Shown here in pieces: positions 51,531-59,826 of a stretch of 64,000 nt of DNA; positions within the stretch are counted from its first letter, which is position 1; every line of letters begins with the position of its first letter. This DNA comes from JAEUKA01 sp035328405. Lineage in GTDB: Bacteria; Myxococcota_A; Polyangia; Palsa-1104; JAEUJZ01. The position numbers and the translations under genes were made by a program. Under the pieces are notes generated by a model. The model saw only the letters and a program-made list of their open reading frames with translations. It was not told the DNA's origin and ran no database searches. The DNA is taken from assembly GCA_035328405.1 (NCBI GenBank), contig DAOLIT010000024.1:4109-68108 (forward strand). The letters are read 5' to 3'.

Positions 51531-54095
51531 GTGTCAAAAGGGATGCTGCACACAACCGGGCTTGGGCTTGCACTTTCAGTCTGCGCGCTGGGAATGGGGT
51601 GTGGGGCGGATTCACCCGAGAATGCTTTTTGGACGAAGCGCAACAGTTTGGTGGTGAATCCCGACGGGAACTACACGGCGAAAAGCCAAACGGACGTGGT
51701 CAACAAGTACGCACCCCTGACCGTGTCTGCAAGTGTGGGAGACGCGCAAGTCACTGTGCAAAATGTCGCGGGGCTTGGGCTTTCACAAGATGACCTTGTG
51801 ATGATCATCCAAATGCAGGGTGCCGACATGCGCTCGACGGACGACGAGCAGTACGGCGCTGTGCAAAACATACAAGGTTCGGGGCATTACGAACTTTTGC
51901 GCGTGCGGAGTGTGGACACAACGGGCTCGCGTGTTCTCTTGGATGCGCGATGCGGAGGTTTGCGGAATGCCTACTCCGTGGCCGGGAAAACGCAAGTGGT
52001 GCGCGTGCCGCAGTATGGAAATGTCTCTGTTCCGGTGAACACGAGCATCATCGGACGGGCGTGGGATGGACAAACGGGAGGAATCGTTGCGATTCGCGCA
52101 TCGGGGGCATTTTCGGTAGAGGGCGCGATCGATGCGAGCGGGCAAGGTTTCCGAGGCGGGGCCGCTCAAACGGGGTTGGCGACGCAGACGGATGAAACCC
52201 CTGACCGCGCCGGTTTTCGCGTCGGCACGGCTGCTCAAGGTGCAGCAAAAGGGGAGGGTGTGGCAGGGGGTGCGACAGAGTATGCAACGCAAGGCGGACC
52301 GTTTGGTCGTGGGGCACCCGCGAACGGAGGCGGAGGCGGAAATGGTTTCAAAAGCGGGGGTGGTGGGGGTGCGAACGGAGGGGTTGGTTTTGCCTATGAC
52401 GGTCATGGGGTGATGAACCCAAATGCGGTTGGGAAAACGGCTTGGGACTTGGACCCGGCAAAAGTCGCACAAAACAAACTCACGGCATCGGGAGGCGGGG
52501 GACGCGGGGGGTATTCGGGCAGCACAAGTGACAAAGACGCGACAACGGTTGCGCCCGGCGATGCGGCGTGGGCAGGCAATCAGCGACGAGAACGTGGGGG
52601 GCGGGGAGGCCATCCTCTTTTGCAAGATCCGAAAGCGCGACTGTTTTTGGGCGGGGGTGGAGGTGGCGGGGATGCAAATGGCAAAACGGCGGCAAATGGT
52701 GCGGCGGGAGGTTCTGGGGGTGGGCTTGTGTGGTTGTGGGGCACACGTTTGTCCGGCAGCGGAAAAATCCAGGCGAACGGCAATCCTGGAGCAAGCACGA
52801 CGGGGCCGTCACACGATCAGGGTGCAGGGGGCGGGGGCGGCGGCGGCACGGCTGCGCTGCTTGTGCCCAGTTTGGAAGGCACGTTGTCTGTTCAAGCAAA
52901 CGGAGGACTGGGCGGAATGCACGGAAATCCGTCGGGAACGGACGCGGCGGGGCCTGGCGGAGGCGGAGGCGGAGGCGTGCTTGAATTGCCGGCCATTGCG
53001 CCGATCTCGGTGACTCGGGCGGCCATCGGAGCAGCAGAAGGGGGGACTTTGGCCACGGCTTTGTCGGAATTTCCGGCGAACGGGGCGACGCGCGGCAACG
53101 ACGGGGATGAGCTTTCCTATTCTCCTGGAGACGCCTTGCCTGGGTGCTTTCTGACCGACCTGTCGGTGTCTGTGAGCAGCAGCCAAAAAAGTGCGGTGCC
53201 TGGTCGGGTTTTCACGTTGCAAGTCACGGTCGAAAACGTGGGGACGGAGCTGGCTTTGGGGGCACCGGTTAGCGGTGTGTTGACTCCGGGCGGTATGTCG
53301 TCGGTGAATTGGACCTGCACGGCGACGCCGACGGCCTCGGGGGAGGTTGCCGATTGCAATCCGAACCGGGGTTTTCAAACGCTTTCCTCGGCGGCCAGCC
53401 TGTCAGGGGGTCAGAAGGCGACGTACCGGGTATCGGTGTCCGTACCGTCGTCAGCGACGGGACAACTGGTCTACCAGGCCAGTGTGGGAACCCCAAGCGG
53501 CGCGACCGAAGAGAATCCCGCGAACAACACGGCGTTGCTGAGCGTGCCGATTCAGCCGTCTGCTGATGTGCAAGCATTGGTCACGCTGACACCGCAAACT
53601 CCGTCGAAAGGGCAGCCGGTGACGGTGATCGCAGCGGCGCGGAACATGGGCCCGTCGGATGCGCGAGACGTGGAACTGCGGTTTTCGATTCCGGCAGGTT
53701 TTCGCGCAAGCCAAGAACCCTTTTCAGCGACGCTTTCGTGCTCGGGAACGGCGCAAGACGGCTATGTGTGCAGGGGTGCGCAACTGTCGAACATGAAGAC
53801 AAACGAAGCCGTGGTGGTTTTGGAACCTACAGAGGACCTGCCGGAACTGGTTTTTTCGGCGGACGCATCGAGCGCGGTTCCCGACGACCTGCCGGAAAAC
53901 AACACGGCGTCGGCGTCGGTTTTGTATGACTTTGCCTTGCCGTCGTATCGGTCCGTACAACTTGGGGGCGGCGGCTTTGGGTGCAGCGTCACACCGGTTT
54001 TCGCGACGCGCACATCGTCGTCCGCAGCGTTTGCAACTTTCGCGGCAAGTTCCGCCATTTTCTTTTTGCGCCGACGGCGTCGGCCCATCCGATAG
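51531..54095 (+). CDS. Glycine-rich surface protein with DUF11-like domains and MYXO-CTERM-like tail
   Basis: An 854-residue exported protein. The N-terminus is a signal sequence (TTGLGLALSVCALGMGCG). Residues ~60-200 form a beta-rich domain (VGDAQVTVQNVAGLGLSQDD). The middle (~200-520) is dominated by glycine loops (GGGGGNGFKSGGGGGANGG, GGGGGGGD). Then come two Ig-like DUF11/CARDB-type domains (DLSVSVSSSQKSAVPGRVFTLQVTVENVGT; ADVQALVTLTPQTPSKGQPVTVIAAARNMG). The last ~35 residues are GGGGFGCSVTP, a hydrophobic segment (AAFATFAASSAIFFL) and RRRRRPIR, as in MYXO-CTERM sorting signals. The GTG start has no clear ribosome-binding site; an ATG at 51543 is possible. Confidence 0.75.
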   Translation: MSKGMLHTTGLGLALSVCALGMGCGADSPENAFWTKRNSLVVNPDGNYTAKSQTDVVNKYAPLTVSASVGDAQVTVQNVAGLGLSQDDLVMIIQMQGADMRSTDDEQYGAVQNIQGSGHYELLRVRSVDTTGSRVLLDARCGGLRNAYSVAGKTQVVRVPQYGNVSVPVNTSIIGRAWDGQTGGIVAIRASGAFSVEGAIDASGQGFRGGAAQTGLATQTDETPDRAGFRVGTAAQGAAKGEGVAGGATEYATQGGPFGRGAPANGGGGGNGFKSGGGGGANGGVGFAYDGHGVMNPNAVGKTAWDLDPAKVAQNKLTASGGGGRGGYSGSTSDKDATTVAPGDAAWAGNQRRERGGRGGHPLLQDPKARLFLGGGGGGGDANGKTAANGAAGGSGGGLVWLWGTRLSGSGKIQANGNPGASTTGPSHDQGAGGGGGGGTAALLVPSLEGTLSVQANGGLGGMHGNPSGTDAAGPGGGGGGGVLELPAIAPISVTRAAIGAAEGGTLATALSEFPANGATRGNDGDELSYSPGDALPGCFLTDLSVSVSSSQKSAVPGRVFTLQVTVENVGTELALGAPVSGVLTPGGMSSVNWTCTATPTASGEVADCNPNRGFQTLSSAASLSGGQKATYRVSVSVPSSATGQLVYQASVGTPSGATEENPANNTALLSVPIQPSADVQALVTLTPQTPSKGQPVTVIAAARNMGPSDARDVELRFSIPAGFRASQEPFSATLSCSGTAQDGYVCRGAQLSNMKTNEAVVVLEPTEDLPELVFSADASSAVPDDLPENNTASASVLYDFALPSYRSVQLGGGGFGCSVTPVFATRTSSSAAFATFAASSAIFFLRRRRRPIR

Positions 54096-54104
54096 GGGAA
54101 GATC

Positions 54105-56186
54105 GTGCGAAAATACGTGTCTTGGCTTGCCTTGGTCTTGTTTCTGGCCGCGTCCGATTCGGCGCTCGCGCAAACAGCGGGCCCAGGTTTTCAAATCAAC
54201 CGTTATGAACCGACCGCAGCGGGCGAATGGTCTCTGTTGGTCGAGCATCCGTGGTTTAGCGCAACGCGCTATTTTGCGGCGGGGTTGACGCTGAACTACG
54301 CACACAATCCGCTCGTGTATGGGTTGCGCTTTGAAAACGGAGCGTTTGTGCCGGGTGGGCCGATCATTGGGAACCAACTGATTGGGCATTTGGACATTGC
54401 GGGCTCGGTGCTCGATCGGTTGCTGTTTTCGTTGTCGATGCCGATCACGCTGTATGAAAGCGGAGAGGCGAAATTCGGTGTGGCCCCAACGTCCGGGTTG
54501 GCCGTCGGAGATCCCAGAATCGGCGCTCGCGCCCGTCTGGTAGGGCAACCCTACAGAGATCCAGCGTCGCTGAGTCTGGGTTTGGATGTGTTCATTCCGA
54601 TCAACTCGTTCGGGAATCCTCCTCCGTTTCCTGCTCAGACGGGAGAAAGCGGCGTTCGCGTGCTTCCGAAACTCATCGCGGGTGGCCTGACGCATTCGAT
54701 TCTGTGGTCTGCGACGGCGGGTTTTCTGTGGCGACCGGGGGCGACGATCTCGACGCTGAAGCCGGCACCGTCGAACACGAGCGGGGCCGAAATCCAGTTT
54801 GGCGCGGCGATTTTGTATGCGAATACGGCGCTCGGTTTGGCGGTGGGGCCGGAAGTTTTGGTTTCGTCGATTTTGACCAAAGATGCTGAGGGAAAGAGGC
54901 GGGCATTCCGCACCGATTCGATGGGCATCGACCTGCTTGTCGGAGCGCATTACAGCGTCGCAAAACAGGTGCAAGTTTCGTTGGGAGGGGGAACGACCTT
55001 CCTGAACATTCCGGGGGCCCCTGATGTGCGGCTTTTGGCTCGTCTGTCTTACGCGCCGTGGCCCAAAGAAAAGGAAAAAGACACAGACGAGGACGGGATT
55101 CCTGATCACAGCGATGCTTGTCCGCAAGAGCGGGGTGTGGCCAGCCGGGATGCTCGCAAGCATGGTTGCCCGTTGCCCAACGATCGGGACAGAGACGGTG
55201 TCGTAGATCCAGAGGATCTGTGTGTGGATGTGGCTGCGGGTAAGCATCCCGACCCCGAACGACGAGGCTGTCCGCTGGGGGACAAAGATGGCGATGGCGT
55301 GCTGGACCCGATGGATTTGTGCCCGATGGAAGCGGCAGGAAAAACGCCCGATCCGAACCGGAAAGGGTGCCCGGCAGGGGATACGGATCAGGATGGCGTG
55401 CTCGATCCTGACGATTTGTGTCCGACGGAAGCGGCAGGAAAAACGCCCGATCCGAACCGGAAAGGGTGCCCGGACAAAGATCAAGACGGGGACGGTGTGG
55501 TCGATAGCCAAGACCAGTGCAAAGACGTTCACGCGGGGCTTTTGCCCGATCCGATGCGGCTGGGTTGCCCGGCCCCCGATCGCGACAAAGACTCGATTCC
55601 CGATCCGGTGGATGCGTGTCCCGACAAAAAAGGTGCGCCGTCTGCCGATCCAAAGAAAAACGGTTGTCCGGGCCTGGTTGTCGTCGAAAGTGGGCAAATC
55701 GTGATCCTCAAACAAGTGTTTTTTGCGACGAACAAGGACACGATTTTGAAACTCAGTTATCCGGTGCTGGATGCGGTGGCGGTGGCCTTGCGCGCGTTCC
55801 CGAACATCAAAAAAGTCCGCATCGAGGGCCACACGGACAACCAAGGCAAGGCGGACTACAACACCGACCTGTCTGACCGTCGAGCGCGCAGCGTCATGGC
55901 GTACTTGATTGTGAAAGGCGTCGAGGCGACGCGGCTGGAGTCGAAGGGCTTTGGACCGAGCAAACCGATCGCGGACAACAAAACGCTCAAAGGCCGTGCG
56001 CTGAACCGCCGCGTGGACTTTGTGATCCTCGAGCCGAATTTGCCTCAGGCAAAAAGCGCGCTGCCGGAAGTGCTTCCGACGGGAAATGAAGGGAAGAAAC
56101 CGGTGGGCGGGGCGGCTGGGCCGGGCAAAAAGGGCTTCGGCAAAAAAGGCCCCGTGAAAAAACCGCCTATAAAATCCGCAAAATAA
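54105..56186 (+). CDS. OmpA-family outer-membrane protein with thrombospondin type 3-like repeats
   Basis: A 693-residue protein. A signal peptide (WLALVLFLAASDSALAQ) precedes an eight- to ten-strand barrel-like N-terminal half (~25-330). A calcium-binding linker follows (~330-520) with repeated DxDxDGxxDxxDxC units (TDEDGIPDHSDAC, RDRDGVVDPEDLC, GDKDGDGVLDPMDLC, DTDQDGVLDPDDLC). The C-terminal OmpA domain has the peptidoglycan-binding core FFATNKDTI, IEGHTDNQGKADYNTDLSDRRARSVMAYL and ESKGFGPSKPI, then a Lys/Gly/Pro-rich tail. The start has GGAAGATC upstream. It follows the glycine-rich surface protein by nine bases, so both are likely cotranscribed. Confidence 0.92.
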   Translation: MRKYVSWLALVLFLAASDSALAQTAGPGFQINRYEPTAAGEWSLLVEHPWFSATRYFAAGLTLNYAHNPLVYGLRFENGAFVPGGPIIGNQLIGHLDIAGSVLDRLLFSLSMPITLYESGEAKFGVAPTSGLAVGDPRIGARARLVGQPYRDPASLSLGLDVFIPINSFGNPPPFPAQTGESGVRVLPKLIAGGLTHSILWSATAGFLWRPGATISTLKPAPSNTSGAEIQFGAAILYANTALGLAVGPEVLVSSILTKDAEGKRRAFRTDSMGIDLLVGAHYSVAKQVQVSLGGGTTFLNIPGAPDVRLLARLSYAPWPKEKEKDTDEDGIPDHSDACPQERGVASRDARKHGCPLPNDRDRDGVVDPEDLCVDVAAGKHPDPERRGCPLGDKDGDGVLDPMDLCPMEAAGKTPDPNRKGCPAGDTDQDGVLDPDDLCPTEAAGKTPDPNRKGCPDKDQDGDGVVDSQDQCKDVHAGLLPDPMRLGCPAPDRDKDSIPDPVDACPDKKGAPSADPKKNGCPGLVVVESGQIVILKQVFFATNKDTILKLSYPVLDAVAVALRAFPNIKKVRIEGHTDNQGKADYNTDLSDRRARSVMAYLIVKGVEATRLESKGFGPSKPIADNKTLKGRALNRRVDFVILEPNLPQAKSALPEVLPTGNEGKKPVGGAAGPGKKGFGKKGPVKKPPIKSAK
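55328..55474. repeat. Duplicated 47-bp segment, 99-bp period, in the OmpA linker
   Basis: A stretch of about 47 bases starting GGAAGCGGCAGGAAAAACGC at 55328 recurs almost unchanged starting at 55427. The distance of 99 bases is exactly one 33-residue linker unit, so a whole unit was recently duplicated. Confidence 0.8.
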
Positions 56187-56225
56187 CCTCTTCTCGTCGA
56201 GAAACCACACCTTCCCACACCGAAC

Positions 56226-56264
56226 CACAGCGGCGGCCTCGCGAGTGAGGCGGTGGCCGCTGTG
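56226..56264. other. Strong hairpin downstream of the OmpA-family gene
   Basis: CACAGCGGC (56226-56234) pairs perfectly with GCCGCTGTG (56256-56264), and inside it GCCTC (56236-56240) pairs with GAGGC (56247-56251). No T-run follows, so it is not a standard intrinsic terminator; it could stabilise or end the transcript with Rho. Confidence 0.45.
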
Positions 56265-56423
56265 CGTGGGAAACGCGGTGGTCGGTCTTGTTTTTGACGC
56301 AACGTTTCTGCCACTCTGTGCCCGGACTTTGGTCCAGCGCGCCCGGTTTTCGGGTGCTGCTCCTGCTTATCTTAAAAACCAAAACAGAGACCTAAACAGA
56401 GACCGAAACAGAGGAGAGGCGAC

Positions 56424-59183
56424 ATGTCACAAGAGACTGCGAAACGGGACGAACAGAGGGCCAAGTGGGTGTATTTGTTCTCGGAAGTTTCCGAAGCGCA
56501 GCAAAAATGCGGGTCGTGGGATGGCGTTCGGGGCCTGCTGGGTGGCAAAGGTGCGAACTTGGCGGACATGGTGCGCATCGGGATTCCGGTTCCGCCGGGT
56601 TTTGTTGTGACCACGGAGGCGTGCAACGCCTTTTTGAAAGAAGGCGCGCAGTTTCCGGCGGGTATGTGGGAGGAAGAGCTTGCAGCGCTCCACCGCGTCG
56701 AGGAATTGACGGGAAAGCGGTTTGGGGACCCGGAAAACCCGCTGCTCGTGTCGTGTCGGTCGGGGGCGAAGTTCTCGATGCCGGGGATGATGGATACGGT
56801 GCTCAACATCGGCCTCAACGACGAGGTTGCGCAGAGTCTTGTGAAGCTGACAGGGGACGAGCGTTTTGTGTACGACTCGTACAGGCGGCTGCTCCAAATG
56901 TTCGGGACGGTGGTGCTGAACCTGCCCGACGAGCCGTTTGAAGACGTGCTTTTGGAAGCGCGCGAGGCAGCGGGTGTGGACAACGACGCGCGGCTGTCGG
57001 TGAAGGATTTGAAGCGGATCACGAACGAATTCAAGAACGTGATTGAACAACTGTCGGGCGACAGGATGCCGATGGACCCGATGGAGCAGCTCCGTTTGGC
57101 GACGAGCGCGGTGTTTCGTTCGTGGAACGGGAAACGCGCGATTGATTATCGTCGGGCGTCGGGGATTGCAGACGATTTGGGGACGGCGGTGTGCATCGTC
57201 GCGATGGTGTTCGGGAATTTGGGCGAGACTTCGGGCACGGGCGTGGCGACGACGCGGAATGTCTCGACGGGGGAAAACGAGTTGGAAGGCGATTTTCTGG
57301 TGAATGCGCAAGGCGAGGATGTGGTGTCGGGGACGCGCAAAACCGAACGGATCGCGGCGCTGCGGACGGTGATGCCGACGATTTACGACGAGTTTGCGGA
57401 CATCTGCGGACGGCTCGAACGGCATTACCGCGACGTGCAGGACATCGAATTCACCATCGAGCGGGGCAAATTGTGGATTTTGCAGACGCGAGACGCGAAA
57501 CGCACGGCGTGGGCTGCGGTTCGGATCGCGGTCGATTTGTGCGACGAGGGGCAAATCCAATCGCGGGAAGCGGTGTTGCGGATTTCGCCGGCTCACATCG
57601 AGTCATTTTTGCATCCCCAATTCGATCCGAAAGAGAAAAAGGCGCGGAAAGCAGCGGGCGAGTGCATTGCGACGGGCCTGAACGTTGCGCCCGGCGCTGC
57701 GGTGGGGCAAATCGTGTTCGATGCGGACACCGCCGAACGGCTGTCGAAAGTAGAAAAAAAGGCCGTGATTCTGGTTCGTTCAGAAACGAAGCCGGACGAC
57801 GTACACGGCATTTTGGCGGCGCGCGGCGTGCTGACCAGCCGAGGTGGACGTACAAGTCATGCTGCGCTCGTGACACGGCAATTTGGGAAACCGGCGGTGG
57901 TGGGGGCGGCGGCGCTTGAAATCGACGCGAAAAACCGGCTGTTTTCGGTGTCGGGGCGCATCTTTCGGGAGGGCGATTTTGTGTCGCTGGATGGAACGAG
58001 CGGCGAGGTGTTTGCGGGCCAACTGCCGACGGTCTCGCCGGACATTCGAGACCCCCATTTGTTGAGGCTTCTTGGGTGGGCCGATGGTTTTCGGCGGCTG
58101 GGAGTGTGGGCGAATGCGGACTATCCGCGCGATGCGAAAAAGGCCCGTGAACATGGTGCGCAAGGGATTGGTCTGTGCCGCACCGAACACATGTTTTTTG
58201 AACCGGAACGACTTCCCCACATCCAGGCGATGATTTTGGCGCGCACGGACGAGGAACGGGCCGGTCCGCTTGCGAAACTCCTGCCGTTTCAGCGCGCGGA
58301 TTTTGAGGGTCTGTTCCGCATCATGAATGGTCTGCCGGTGACGATTCGCCTGATCGATCCGCCGCTGCACGAATTTTTGCCGAGCCATGATGAACTTCTG
58401 CGCGAAGTGGCGATTTTGGAGACACGCGAAAAACTCGGCGATGGCGAACCCGAGGTGCTTCAGCGCGAACTTTCCGTCAAACAGAGGATGCTGCACGCGG
58501 TGCAATTTTTGCGCGAACAGAATCCGATGTTGGGTCTGCGTGGTGTTCGTTTGGGAATCCACTTGCCGGAACTTACGAAAATGCAAGTGCGTGCGATTTT
58601 CGAGGCTGCGTGTACCTGCCAGCGCGACGGTGTGGTGGTCAAACCGAAGATCATGATTCCGCTGGTTGCTCTGTCGAGCGAGCTGCAAATGGAACGGGGC
58701 ATTTTGGAAGAGGAAGCGCAGCGCGTCATGGCCGAACAGGGAATGCGCATCGAGTACCAATTTGGAACCATGATCGAAATTCCGCGCGCGTCGCTGACGG
58801 CAGACCAAATCGCGGAATACGCGGAGTTCTTTTCCTTTGGTACGAACGACCTGACGCAAACCACGTTCGGAATTTCGCGCGATGACGCGGAGGCGAGTTT
58901 CCTCATCGAATACTTGTCACACGGCCTGCTGCCAAAAAATCCGTTTGCGACGCTGGATGAACGCGGGGTCGGAAAACTGATGGAAATTGCGGTGCGTCTG
59001 GGACGGAAAACACGGCCCGGTCTGGAGTGCGGCATTTGCGGAGAACACGGCGGAGATCCAGACAGCATCGCTCTGTGTCACAAGCTCAAACTCGACTACG
59101 TGTCGTGTTCCCCCTATCGAGTTCCCGTCGCTCGACTCGCGGCTGCACACGCTGCACTGCGGGAAAACAAAGCGTCTTCCTAA
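56424..59183 (+). CDS. ppdK: Pyruvate, phosphate dikinase
   Basis: A 919-residue cytoplasmic enzyme interconverting pyruvate, ATP and phosphate with PEP, AMP and pyrophosphate. The N-terminal ATP-binding domain begins with GLLGGKGANLADM and has LVSCRSGAKFSMPGMMDTVLN. The central phosphohistidine domain has SRGGRTSHAALVTRQFGKP with the catalytic His. The C-terminal barrel has GIGLCRTEHMFF, FSFGTNDLTQTTFG, and the catalytic Cys motif GLECGICGEHGGDP. Length matches bacterial PpdK (~880-900). The Arg in GGRTSH replaces the usual Met of GGMTSH. GGAGAGG six bases upstream supports the ATG at 56424. Confidence 0.97.
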   Translation: MSQETAKRDEQRAKWVYLFSEVSEAQQKCGSWDGVRGLLGGKGANLADMVRIGIPVPPGFVVTTEACNAFLKEGAQFPAGMWEEELAALHRVEELTGKRFGDPENPLLVSCRSGAKFSMPGMMDTVLNIGLNDEVAQSLVKLTGDERFVYDSYRRLLQMFGTVVLNLPDEPFEDVLLEAREAAGVDNDARLSVKDLKRITNEFKNVIEQLSGDRMPMDPMEQLRLATSAVFRSWNGKRAIDYRRASGIADDLGTAVCIVAMVFGNLGETSGTGVATTRNVSTGENELEGDFLVNAQGEDVVSGTRKTERIAALRTVMPTIYDEFADICGRLERHYRDVQDIEFTIERGKLWILQTRDAKRTAWAAVRIAVDLCDEGQIQSREAVLRISPAHIESFLHPQFDPKEKKARKAAGECIATGLNVAPGAAVGQIVFDADTAERLSKVEKKAVILVRSETKPDDVHGILAARGVLTSRGGRTSHAALVTRQFGKPAVVGAAALEIDAKNRLFSVSGRIFREGDFVSLDGTSGEVFAGQLPTVSPDIRDPHLLRLLGWADGFRRLGVWANADYPRDAKKAREHGAQGIGLCRTEHMFFEPERLPHIQAMILARTDEERAGPLAKLLPFQRADFEGLFRIMNGLPVTIRLIDPPLHEFLPSHDELLREVAILETREKLGDGEPEVLQRELSVKQRMLHAVQFLREQNPMLGLRGVRLGIHLPELTKMQVRAIFEAACTCQRDGVVVKPKIMIPLVALSSELQMERGILEEEAQRVMAEQGMRIEYQFGTMIEIPRASLTADQIAEYAEFFSFGTNDLTQTTFGISRDDAEASFLIEYLSHGLLPKNPFATLDERGVGKLMEIAVRLGRKTRPGLECGICGEHGGDPDSIALCHKLKLDYVSCSPYRVPVARLAAAHAALRENKASS

Positions 59184-59299
59184 CGACCCCTTTTCCGAAC
59201 ACTCCCATTCCCAAAACCTCTTTTGAGACACGACCTCATCCAAACACAAAAGGGGTTGTGGCAGGAGTCTTGTAGAGCAGTCCTGTTTGGGAATCTCGT

Positions 59300-59794
59300 T
59301 CAGGAGTCCCGTTCACAAGGAAGGTCTTTCACAAACAGTGTTCGGGTCTTGTCGTCGCTGAGTATCGGACGAAACCGATCGCCGTTCTTGTTGAGCAGCG
59401 AAAGAACAGCCAAGGGGTCTGCTCCCACCGGGACCCCCACACGCAGAATTTCCGCCACAATCGCAGGTTCCACTTGTTTGCGCAAAGACGCGGACAGACG
59501 CACTTTTCCCCGATACCCCGCGACCCCTTTTGTGTAGGGACAGTCTTGCGCCAAAAAACCACCCTCTGCTGCGCGCTCGGCGGTCATGCACCACGGGGCT
59601 TTTTCAAAACGATCCTCATAGACGGTGCAGTGGAATCGCTCGTCTGCTGTAGCAACAGGGAGCGGAGTCTGGACTTTGGCCAAATACCGACAACGCAATT
59701 CCGGCAAAACGACCGCAAGCCCGTTCACCGGAATCGCAAAATGACAGGATACCCCACATCGTCTGCACAGCGCCTCGCGTGCTGCGTGATCCAT
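59300..59794 (-). CDS. Cysteine-cluster protein (YkgJ-like)
   Basis: A 164-residue protein with a conserved-looking set of cysteines: CRRCGVSCH near the start, LRCRYL, FHCTVYEDRFEKAPWC, DCPYTKG and LPCERD at the end. The order matches the zinc/iron-chelating YkgJ family of small cysteine-cluster proteins. The start at 59794 fits family members, though GAGGG is only one base before it. It lies 32 bases downstream of the DNA methyltransferase on the same strand and may be cotranscribed with it. Metal binding is inference. Confidence 0.65.
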   Translation of the reverse strand: MDHAAREALCRRCGVSCHFAIPVNGLAVVLPELRCRYLAKVQTPLPVATADERFHCTVYEDRFEKAPWCMTAERAAEGGFLAQDCPYTKGVAGYRGKVRLSASLRKQVEPAIVAEILRVGVPVGADPLAVLSLLNKNGDRFRPILSDDKTRTLFVKDLPCERDS

Positions 59795-59826
59795 TCCCTC
59801 TACTTTTTTTTGTGGGAGGGAATTTG

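Noticed and set aside
53724..56228. An 834-codon open frame on the minus strand opposite the OmpA gene.
   Set aside because: The plus-strand frame has a signal peptide, calcium-binding repeats and an OmpA domain; the minus frame shows only Arg/His-rich shadow sequence.
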